Source: JADDRA01 sp038233555 (GTDB lineage: Bacteria > Actinomycetota > Acidimicrobiia > Acidimicrobiales > CADCSY01). From it: a stretch of DNA of 11,577 nucleotides. Of this stretch, positions 6,290 through 11,577 are shown in pieces; the stretch's first letter is position 1, and each line of letters opens with the position of its first letter. Under the pieces are notes generated by a model. It saw only the letters and a program-made list of their open reading frames with translations, did no database searches and was not told the origin of the DNA. A program made the translations under genes and the position numbers. The DNA is taken from positions 1 through 11,577 of the forward strand of contig JBBSLT010000075.1 in assembly GCA_038233555.1 (NCBI GenBank), read 5' to 3'.

Positions 6290-7156
6290 ATGGCTCTGTC
6301 AGACTCCACGGTCGACCTGGGCCTCCTCGAGGAGCCGCCGGCGGAGATCCGCTATCGCCGGGTGGTCCACCCCCTTGGCGCCCTGGGTGAGCTGTACCGG
6401 TCACGCGAGTTGGTCTTCACCCTGGCCGAGCGGGAGATCCGGGCCCGCTACAAGCAGTCCTCGTTAGGGATGAGCTGGACGGTGCTCACCCCGGTCCTGC
6501 TCATGATCGTGTTCACCCTGTTCTTCCGCCGGGTCGCCGACGTCGATACCGGTGGAGCGCCCTACGCCGTGTTCGCCTACATCGGACTCTTGCCGTGGAC
6601 GTTCTTCTCGTCGTCGGTCAGCAACGGGGGCCAGAGCCTCGTCACCAACGCCAGCTTGCTCAACAAGGTGTACTGCCCCCGTGAGGTCTTTCCCCTGTCC
6701 AGCATCGGCGTGTCCGCCGTCGACGGGGTGATCTCCACGGTGATCCTCGGCGTCCTGTTCCTCATCTACGGGGTGATGCCGGAGCCCGAGACGGCATGGG
6801 TCCCTGTGCTGCTCGCCGTGCAGCTCGCCTTCACCACCGGCGTGACCCTGATCATCTCCTCCGTTCTCGTCTACCTCCGTGACCTCCGCCAAGCGTTGCC
6901 GATGGTGCTCCAACTCGGGCTCTTCGCCAGCCCGGTCGCCTACGGCATCGAGGCCATTCCCGAGTCCTACCGGTTCGTCTACGCCATCGCCAATCCTCTC
7001 GGCCCCGTCATCGACGGGTATCGCCGCACCGTCCTCGACGGACAGGCGCCCCAGTGGGAGTTTCTGGCGCCGGCGGCTGTGTCCGCCTTTGTCGTCCTGG
7101 TGGTTGGCTACCTTCTCTTCAAGCGGCTGGAGACGCGCTTCGCCGATGTCGCCTGA
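6290..7156 (+). CDS. wzm: Polysaccharide ABC transporter permease (Wzm/TagG type, ABC-2 family)
   Basis: Membrane half of an ABC exporter that moves undecaprenyl-linked polysaccharide (or teichoic-acid-like polymer) across the cytoplasmic membrane. It has 288 residues, normal for Wzm. An amphipathic N-terminal region with REIRARYKQSSLG (48-60) is the coupling/gate-helix segment of ABC-2 exporters. About six hydrophobic segments follow, near 60-79, 90-110, 142-162, 170-193, 205-221 and 257-277. YLRDLRQ (195-201) and ANPLGPVIDGYRRTVLDG (234-251) are typical polysaccharide-exporter signatures. ATG 6290 is preferred because upstream sequence in this frame overlaps the divergent methyltransferase gene and looks non-coding. 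No Shine-Dalgarno is obvious, consistent with leaderless initiation. Its last 11 bases overlap the start of the ATPase gene. The specific polymer is not predictable. Confidence 0.93.
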   Translation: MALSDSTVDLGLLEEPPAEIRYRRVVHPLGALGELYRSRELVFTLAEREIRARYKQSSLGMSWTVLTPVLLMIVFTLFFRRVADVDTGGAPYAVFAYIGLLPWTFFSSSVSNGGQSLVTNASLLNKVYCPREVFPLSSIGVSAVDGVISTVILGVLFLIYGVMPEPETAWVPVLLAVQLAFTTGVTLIISSVLVYLRDLRQALPMVLQLGLFASPVAYGIEAIPESYRFVYAIANPLGPVIDGYRRTVLDGQAPQWEFLAPAAVSAFVVLVVGYLLFKRLETRFADVA

Positions 7157-8321
7157 CGGAACCATCACGGCGACGAGGATCTGGAAGCGCTTCCGGGCCG
7201 ACCGAAGGCACGCCATGCTCCGCCACCAGATAGAGACGCTGCGCCGGCGGATGAAGGGCAAGGCCAGCCCCTGGCGCTGGGCTCTGCGCGATGTCGACTT
7301 CTGCATCGAGCCGGGGGAATCGGTGGGGCTGTTCGGCCCGAACGGGTCCGGGAAGTCGACCCTGTTGAAGATCCTCTGTCGGGTCATGGTGCCCGACGCC
7401 GGGACCCTGGAGGTGAAGGGACGCGTCGGCGCGCTCATCGAGGTGAGCTCGGGGATCCACCCCCAGCTCAGCGGACGTGAGAACGTGTTCTTCTACGGCT
7501 CTCTCCTCGGTCTCTCTCGACGGGAGGTGGCGCAGCGCTTCGATGCCATCGTCGACTTCGCCGAGATCGAGAACGCCATCGACCGCCAGGTCAAGTTCTA
7601 CTCGAGTGGGATGCGCATGCGCCTCGGCTTCGCCGTTGCCGCCTTCCTCGACCCCGACATCTTGTTGGTCGACGAGGTGCTGGCCGTTGGTGACACCGCC
7701 TTCCAGCAAAAGTGCCTCGACCGCATGCGCGCCGTGCTCGACGAGGGGGCCACGCTGGTGTTCGTCTCCCACGATCTGGCCTCCGTCGAGGCCTCCTGCA
7801 CTCGCGGAGTTTGGTTGCAGGACGGTGTGCTGCGCCAGGACGGGCCGATCGCCGAGAGCCTGGGCGCCTACCGGCGATCGATCGAGGAGGCGGCGGAGGT
7901 GCTTCCGTCGGTTGGGGGCCAGGTGAACGTGCGCAAGGTGTCGATCAGCGGCCCTGGAGGCGCCCGCCCCTCCAGCCAGGAGGCTCTCGAGATCTCCTTG
8001 ATCCTGGAGAGTCAGACGGCCCGTCCCGGCTCGTTGTGCCTGGGGATCAGCGAGGGTCCGGCCACGCCCATCTTCGTGGTGCGGCGCGAGCTCCACCTCG
8101 TCGAGGGCGAGATGGAGATTCGCTGCGCCATCTCGGTCCTGCCTCTCCCACGCGGGCGCTTCTACCTCTGGCTTGCCATCCAGGACTGGGGTGACCCGCT
8201 GCCTTGGCACCCGGCGGCCCACTTCGACGTCGACGGCCCGGACCTCGACATTCCGCCCCACGCCGTGGCCCGCATGTCCCCCGTCCACGTCAACGCCAGC
8301 TGGGAGCTCGACTCCCGCTGA
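7146..8321 (+). CDS. wzt: Polysaccharide ABC transporter ATP-binding protein with C-terminal Wzt_C-like domain
   Basis: ATPase half of the exporter, 391 residues. Walker A GPNGSGKST (64-72); ABC signature YSSGM (152-156); Walker B ILLVDE with D176/E177; H-loop His209 in FVSHD. RENVFFYGSLLGLSRREV between Walker A and the signature is the typical O-antigen/teichoic-acid exporter helical region. The N-terminal extension before the ATPase core (about 1-50) is the gate-interacting segment seen in Wzt/TagH. After about residue 262 a beta-rich domain of roughly 125 residues resembles the Wzt C-terminal carbohydrate-recognition domain, which in E. coli O9a-type systems binds the modified non-reducing end of the glycan. 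The ATG at 7146 lies inside the wzm gene (11-base overlap), so translation is probably coupled. TagH-like function cannot be excluded, but the C-terminal domain favours Wzt. Confidence 0.92.
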   Translation: MSPDGTITATRIWKRFRADRRHAMLRHQIETLRRRMKGKASPWRWALRDVDFCIEPGESVGLFGPNGSGKSTLLKILCRVMVPDAGTLEVKGRVGALIEVSSGIHPQLSGRENVFFYGSLLGLSRREVAQRFDAIVDFAEIENAIDRQVKFYSSGMRMRLGFAVAAFLDPDILLVDEVLAVGDTAFQQKCLDRMRAVLDEGATLVFVSHDLASVEASCTRGVWLQDGVLRQDGPIAESLGAYRRSIEEAAEVLPSVGGQVNVRKVSISGPGGARPSSQEALEISLILESQTARPGSLCLGISEGPATPIFVVRRELHLVEGEMEIRCAISVLPLPRGRFYLWLAIQDWGDPLPWHPAAHFDVDGPDLDIPPHAVARMSPVHVNASWELDSR

Positions 8322-8369
8322 GCCGTGCGACGAACGTCGGCATGAGGAGGGGGGGCTCAGAGCACCCGG

Positions 8370-8375
8370 TAGCGT
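8370..8375 (+). promoter_or_regulatory. Possible -10 element (TAGCGT) for the second hydrolase gene
   Basis: TAGCGT fits TAnnnT and puts +1 near 8382, four bases before the ATG at 8386, so the message would be almost leaderless. The 64-base gap to the upstream ATPase gene is the largest in the plus-strand run, in keeping with an internal promoter. A purine run at 8345-8355 looks like a ribosome-binding site but lies 30 bases from the ATG. Confidence 0.4.
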
Positions 8376-8385
8376 GCAACAGCTG

Positions 8386-9501
8386 ATGAGAACGCACCGG
8401 CGCGCCATCGTCACCCTGGCTGTCGCCCTTGCCCTGGTCGCCGTCGGCGTCCTCGGCGTGTTGGTCCTCGGCGGGGACGACGGCCGCGGTGGCCCCGGGC
8501 GCGGGAGCGCCCGAGACGAGGGCCGGGCGGACTCCGCTGAGGATGGATCGAGGGGAGAGAGCCAACAGGTCGTGGCCCCGGCTGACGGCCTGCCCCTCGG
8601 CACGGTAACGGTGGGCAGCACGAGCGTCCGCTGCCCGGGCGAGGTGTGCGAGGGCATCGAGGTTTCCTGTCCCGGCCTGTCCGAGCCGATTCGCGCCATG
8701 GTGAGCACGACGCCACCGTCCGGCCCGCCGCGGGGCCTGGTCATGTTCTTCACCGGGGGCCCCGGCAAAGGTTGGTATGTCGACGAAGCCTCGGAGACCG
8801 TTGACGAGTTCGAGCAGCTGCAGGCGGAGGGCTTTGCCTTGGTGCAGGTCCGGTGGGGCGGGCTGGGCTGGCTGCGAGCGGCCTCCGACGAGCAGGTGGG
8901 ACCGGCGGAGTTGGCGTGCCGGCCGGCCACGGTCATCAAGTGGATCCACGACACCAGGTACGCAACCCTTGGCCTCGATCCCGAGCCGGGTACTTGCGGA
9001 TTCTGCCTCACCGGCAACAGCGGAGGTGCCTCCCAGATCTCCTACGCCCTCACCCACTATGGCCTGGCCGACGTCGTCGATGCCCTGATCCCCACCTCGG
9101 GCCCACCGCACGCCCAGCTGGCCAAGGGGTGCCTACCCGAGCCTGGTGACGAGGCCTATGCCTTCCCCGCCTCGGCCGTGGGCGTCATCGACTCCTCCTA
9201 TGGCGGGGCAAGGACCGACGGGCCTTGTGCGGCGGCCGACGAAACCTTCCGAGACACCTTCGACCGCGACAGCATCGACATCGGCGGAAGCGATTATGAC
9301 TACCCCCAAACCCGGGTGCACTTCATCGTCAGCCCGGGCGACGAGACCGTGGCCGTGCGGGCCCAGGACTTTGCCGACAAGCTGCGCCAGGCGGGGTCGC
9401 CCTGGGTGAGACTCCAAGAGGTCCCCGAGATGGGCCACGACATCCAGAAGTCCGATGTGGGCATGGCTGCGCTGGTGGCGGCCATCCTGGCGTCACCCTG
9501 A
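8386..9501 (+). CDS. Secreted/membrane-anchored Cys-rich GxSxG hydrolase, paralogue of the 2869-5595 protein
   Basis: A 371-residue protein: MRTHRR n-region, one hydrophobic helix (about 8-29; signal peptide or anchor, no lipobox), a Gly/Arg/Asp/Glu-rich linker (about 30-65), then an alpha/beta-hydrolase-like domain. Plausible triad: Ser212 in GNSGG, Asp319 in SPGDET and His351 in EMGHD. It shares with the other hydrolase a series of matching blocks: VQVRW, ACRPAT, CGFC-TG-SGGASQ, HYGL, AKGCL and GSDY, including several Cys at matching places that could form disulfides outside the cell. It lacks the Calx-beta and CBM modules. Its place between wzt and GT2 suggests an extracytoplasmic esterase, acyltransferase-like enzyme or depolymerase acting on the exported glycan (inference). 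ATG 8386 was chosen because it immediately precedes the signal-like segment and follows a -10-like box. An in-frame GTG at 8374 is less likely. Confidence 0.87.
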   Translation: MRTHRRAIVTLAVALALVAVGVLGVLVLGGDDGRGGPGRGSARDEGRADSAEDGSRGESQQVVAPADGLPLGTVTVGSTSVRCPGEVCEGIEVSCPGLSEPIRAMVSTTPPSGPPRGLVMFFTGGPGKGWYVDEASETVDEFEQLQAEGFALVQVRWGGLGWLRAASDEQVGPAELACRPATVIKWIHDTRYATLGLDPEPGTCGFCLTGNSGGASQISYALTHYGLADVVDALIPTSGPPHAQLAKGCLPEPGDEAYAFPASAVGVIDSSYGGARTDGPCAAADETFRDTFDRDSIDIGGSDYDYPQTRVHFIVSPGDETVAVRAQDFADKLRQAGSPWVRLQEVPEMGHDIQKSDVGMAALVAAILASP

Positions 9502-9520
9502 GGTTGCGCGGTTGCCGGCG

Positions 9521-10396
9521 GTGGTGAGCCCGGTGGTGGCGGCGATCGTCGTCACCTACAACCGTCGGGACGTCCTGGCTGAAGCGCTCGAGGCCATCGC
9601 CGCCCAGTCCCGGGCGCCCCAGAGCGTCTGTGTGGTCGACAACGCCAGCCAGGACGGCACCGAAGAGATGGTGCGCCGCCGATTCCCGACGATCGACTAT
9701 CTCCGCCTGGCCGACAACCTCGGCCCCGCAGGTGGCTTCGCCGCCGGGTTGGCTCACCACGAGGGCCGGGACACCGACTACTTCTGGTTCCTCGATGATG
9801 ACAGCCAACCTTATTCCCACGCCCTCGAGCGGGTGCTGCAGGTGGCGCAGGGCCTCCCTCGCTGCGGCGCGGTCGGCCTCGACGGCGGGAGCTTGCGCTG
9901 GGGAGCTCCCCGCCACGGCGGCGACCCCATCCCCGGTATCGATGCAGATCTGGACGAAGGGGTGCGGCGCTGTGACTTCATCCTCTGGGACGGGGCGGTG
10001 ATGGCGAGCCCCGTGGTCGCCCAGATCGGCTACCCCCGCACCGAGCTGTTCATCATGATGGAGGACATCGAGTACACCAATCGCATTGCTGTTGCCGGGT
10101 TCGACGTCGTGGTGCTCGACGAGGCGCTGATCCAGCGGGGCCACCTCGGATCCGGTGGGGACGGCAGCCGCCCGCCCCCGTGGCGGGGCTACTACCAGAC
10201 TCGCAACCAGCTCCTCTTGGCCCGCGAGCACCGTTCGCCCATGGAGTTGGCGAGCTGGGCCCTGCGTTCTCTGCGCTTCATGGTGGGAGCCGTCTTTCTG
10301 CTCGACCGCAAGCGCCAACGGGTGTCCCTGCGGCTTCTGGGGGCGTGGCACGGTCTGCGGGGTCTCAGCGGTCGCCGTGTCGACCCGGCTGCGTGA
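9521..10396 (+). CDS. GT2-family glycosyltransferase (GlfT1/rhamnosyltransferase-like)
   Basis: Inverting GT-A fold transferase of family GT2, 291 residues from GTG 9521. The N-terminal strand AAIVVTYNRRD (7-17) is the nucleotide-binding start. VDNASQDGT and NLGPAGGFAAG are hallmarks of the galactofuranosyl/rhamnosyl (GlfT1, WbbL-like) branch. The DxD metal motif is D92-D93-D94 in WFLDDDS. MMEDIEYTNRI (near E181/D182) holds the ED pair that supplies the catalytic base. YYQTRNQLLLAREH follows, typical of the same branch, and a C-terminal basic tail may lie on the membrane. Donor could be UDP-galactofuranose or dTDP-rhamnose (inference). Start is uncertain: GTG 9521, GTG 9524 and TTG 9512 are close, and only the TTG has an AGG at a suitable distance; ATG 9455 would overlap the previous gene and give a Trp/Arg-rich leader. 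The stop overlaps the next start. Confidence 0.9.
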   Translation: MVSPVVAAIVVTYNRRDVLAEALEAIAAQSRAPQSVCVVDNASQDGTEEMVRRRFPTIDYLRLADNLGPAGGFAAGLAHHEGRDTDYFWFLDDDSQPYSHALERVLQVAQGLPRCGAVGLDGGSLRWGAPRHGGDPIPGIDADLDEGVRRCDFILWDGAVMASPVVAQIGYPRTELFIMMEDIEYTNRIAVAGFDVVVLDEALIQRGHLGSGGDGSRPPPWRGYYQTRNQLLLAREHRSPMELASWALRSLRFMVGAVFLLDRKRQRVSLRLLGAWHGLRGLSGRRVDPAA

Positions 10397-11343
10397 GTCC
10401 GTCGTTCCCGTTCATCGTCGGCTGCGGCCGTTCGGGCACCACCTTGGTGCGCGCCATCCTGAACGCCCATCCCCAGATGGCGGTGCCCGGCGAGTCGTAC
10501 TTCGTGGTGTGGCTGGGCCGGGAGCGCCGTCGCTATGAGGTCGCTGGTGGCTTCGACCAGGACGCGTTCCGCGCCGATCTCCTCGCCCAGGCCTGGTTCG
10601 GGCGCTGGGGGCTGGGCGACGATCAAGTCCGAGAGGCGTTAGCCGAGGCTGCACCCCTCGGGTTCACCGACGCCGTACGAGCCGTCTACCGGGCCTACGC
10701 CGGACAGCAGGGCAAGCTTCGCTATGGCGACAAGACACCGATCTACGTTCTGCACCTCCCGCTCATCGCCTCGCTGTTGCCGGAGGCGGCGTTCGTTCAT
10801 GTGGTGCGGGACGGCCGCAACGTTGCCCTGTCCCTCCTCGACGCCGGTTGGGGCCCGCAGCGCTGGGAGGACGCCGCCCTGCACTGGAAGCTGCAGGTGG
10901 AACGGGGTCGAGCGGCGGGCCAGGCGCTGGGGACCTCCCGGTACCGTGAACTTCGCTACGAGGACCTGCTCGAGGATCCCGAGGGCGAGGCGCGCTCCCT
11001 GTGCCGGTTCCTGGACCTCGAGTTCGACGACGCCATGCTGCGATACTTCGAAGGTGCCGCATCGCTCCTGAGCGCCGAGCCCTACCCGCACGAGCACGAG
11101 AATCTCCGCCTTCCCCCCACCAAGGGCCTACGAGACTGGCGCGGCGCCGTCCCCGCCAGGGAGGTGACCCAGTTCGAGGCCCTGGCCGGCGAGCTCCTCA
11201 TCGATCTCGGCTACGACCGAGCGACTCCGACCCCCCCGCTCCCAGCCCGCATGCGCGCCTACCAAGTCCGAGCAAACTGGAACCTGAAGAGAGCCGCCCA
11301 ACAAGCGAAGAGCCAAGCGGCACGAGCGGTGGGCAGAAGGTAG
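10393..11343 (+). CDS. PAPS-dependent sulfotransferase (Sulfotransfer_3-like)
   Basis: Transfers sulfate from PAPS to a hydroxyl or amine, here most likely on the glycan made by this locus (inference). 316 residues from the GTG at 10393. The 5'-phosphosulfate loop is FIVGCGRSGTTLV (7-19), directly at the N-terminus as usual. YGDKTP (111-116) is a conserved family segment near the active site. The 3'-phosphate-binding motif is VVRDGRNVALSLL (137-149), with R139 and S147 the expected ligands. RYEDLLEDP and a GLRDWR segment near the end are also usual for the family. No membrane helix is present, so it should act in the cytoplasm before export. It overlaps the GT2 stop by four bases (GTGA), a sign of coupled translation. 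The C-terminal 40 residues are basic and Ala/Gln-rich. An AGCGAAGCGAGT motif overlaps its stop codon. A lipid or other acceptor remains possible. Confidence 0.92.
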   Translation: MSPSFPFIVGCGRSGTTLVRAILNAHPQMAVPGESYFVVWLGRERRRYEVAGGFDQDAFRADLLAQAWFGRWGLGDDQVREALAEAAPLGFTDAVRAVYRAYAGQQGKLRYGDKTPIYVLHLPLIASLLPEAAFVHVVRDGRNVALSLLDAGWGPQRWEDAALHWKLQVERGRAAGQALGTSRYRELRYEDLLEDPEGEARSLCRFLDLEFDDAMLRYFEGAASLLSAEPYPHEHENLRLPPTKGLRDWRGAVPAREVTQFEALAGELLIDLGYDRATPTPPLPARMRAYQVRANWNLKRAAQQAKSQAARAVGRR

Positions 11344-11353
11344 CGAAGCGAGT
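11342..11353 (+). repeat. Gene-end motif AGCGAAGCGAGT
   Basis: Exact 12-base match to 2854-2865. Both copies sit on the end of a plus-strand gene where a minus-strand gene ends within a few bases. Related sequences occur at 659-668, 1584-1593 (reverse complement of 659-668) and, more loosely, 1494-1512. Confidence 0.5.
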
Positions 11354-11358
11354 GAAGC

Positions 11359-11577
11359 TTACAGCGTCGACCGTAACCAGTCGTCGATGTTGGAGATGAC
11401 GGTGTCCTGGATGTCGACGTAGGCGAAGCCGGTGACCGTCCCGGCGATGGTGCGGACCTCGACGCGCGAGCCGCCTCGTTCGATCAGTTGGCCCAGGCGC
11501 CCGGATCGGGCGTGCTGGAACTCCCCGTAGGCGCGGTCGTCGGTTCCGTAGAGGAAGAGCACGGGCACCTGGCGCTC
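11359..11577 (-). CDS. C-terminal end of an alpha/beta hydrolase, 5' part outside the window
   Basis: 73 codons open to the right edge, ending at TAA (11359-11361). The readable part has VPVLFLYGTDD, the strand carrying the acidic triad residue in alpha/beta hydrolases, then a helix, VEVRTIAG, and a final amphipathic helix ending IDDWLRSTL. The place where the catalytic His normally follows the last strand reads GTVTGF, with Thr where GxxHGF or DHxF is usual, so it may be inactive or use another residue. A GTG at 11568 could be read as a start, but the sequence before it continues the fold, so the gene is treated as partial. It converges on the sulfotransferase gene with 15 bases between stops and does not resemble the two Cys-rich hydrolases closely. 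Confidence 0.65.
   Translation of the reverse strand, partial: ERQVPVLFLYGTDDRAYGEFQHARSGRLGQLIERGGSRVEVRTIAGTVTGFAYVDIQDTVISNIDDWLRSTL

Noticed and set aside
8345..8355. AGGAGGGGGGG as a Shine-Dalgarno site
   Set aside because: No start codon of a credible gene lies 5-12 bases downstream; the nearest credible ATG is 30 bases away.
8386..8480. Lipoprotein signal on the second hydrolase
   Set aside because: The hydrophobic segment is followed by GGDDG with no Cys, so no lipobox; a plain signal peptide or anchor is the better reading.
7119..9017. 632-codon minus-strand open frame opposite wzt and the second hydrolase
   Set aside because: Low-complexity Pro/Ser/Arg and Gly/Arg/His composition and no family motif, while the plus strand carries complete Walker and GxSxG motifs.
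9455..9520. ATG 9455 as start of the GT2 gene
   Set aside because: It overlaps the hydrolase gene by 47 bases and adds a Trp/Arg-rich leader not seen in GT2 proteins, which begin just before the IVVTYN strand.

Overview
The window is high-GC DNA with dense coding, GTG starts, few Shine-Dalgarno sites and several leaderless-looking starts. Together with the gene families this suggests a high-GC actinomycete (Actinomycetota). A deep-branching class such as Acidimicrobiia is possible, but nothing here proves a genus. Almost every gene belongs to a surface-polysaccharide locus of the ABC-transporter-dependent (Wzm/Wzt) type.

Layout from left to right. (1) 1-572, minus: a PglC/WcaJ-type initiating phosphoglycosyl transferase, cut by the left edge only a few residues from its C-terminus. 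(2) About 656-1474, plus: a NodB-type polysaccharide deacetylase. (3) 1475-1695: a 221-bp spacer with two strong GC hairpins. (4) 1696-2868, plus: a GT4 glycosyltransferase. It meets the next gene tail to tail with no spacer, the two stop codons forming TGATCA. (5) 2869-5595, minus: a 908-residue secreted or membrane-anchored protein with a Cys-rich GxSxG hydrolase domain followed by two Calx-beta plus carbohydrate-binding-like modules. It lies just downstream of (6) 5603-6268, minus, a class I SAM methyltransferase. (7) From a compact divergent promoter region at 6269-6289, a plus-strand run follows: Wzm permease (6290-7156), Wzt ATPase with a C-terminal glycan-recognition-like domain (7146-8321), a second secreted GxSxG hydrolase paralogous to the one in (5) (8386-9501), a GT2 glycosyltransferase (about 9521-10396) and a PAPS-dependent sulfotransferase (10393-11343, GTGA overlap). 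(8) 11359-11577, minus: the C-terminal end of an alpha/beta hydrolase cut by the right edge.

Working model (inference): the initiating transferase loads a sugar phosphate onto undecaprenyl phosphate, and GT4, GT2 and other transferases outside the window extend the chain. The deacetylase, methyltransferase and sulfotransferase modify it, Wzm/Wzt export it, and the two paralogous extracytoplasmic hydrolases act on it, or on its acyl groups, outside the membrane. The part that does not match a textbook locus is this pair of Cys-rich hydrolases, one fused to Calx-beta/lectin-like modules, flanking the exporter. I see no tRNA, rRNA, CRISPR, insertion sequence or phage gene. No stretch above 300 bp lacks a gene.
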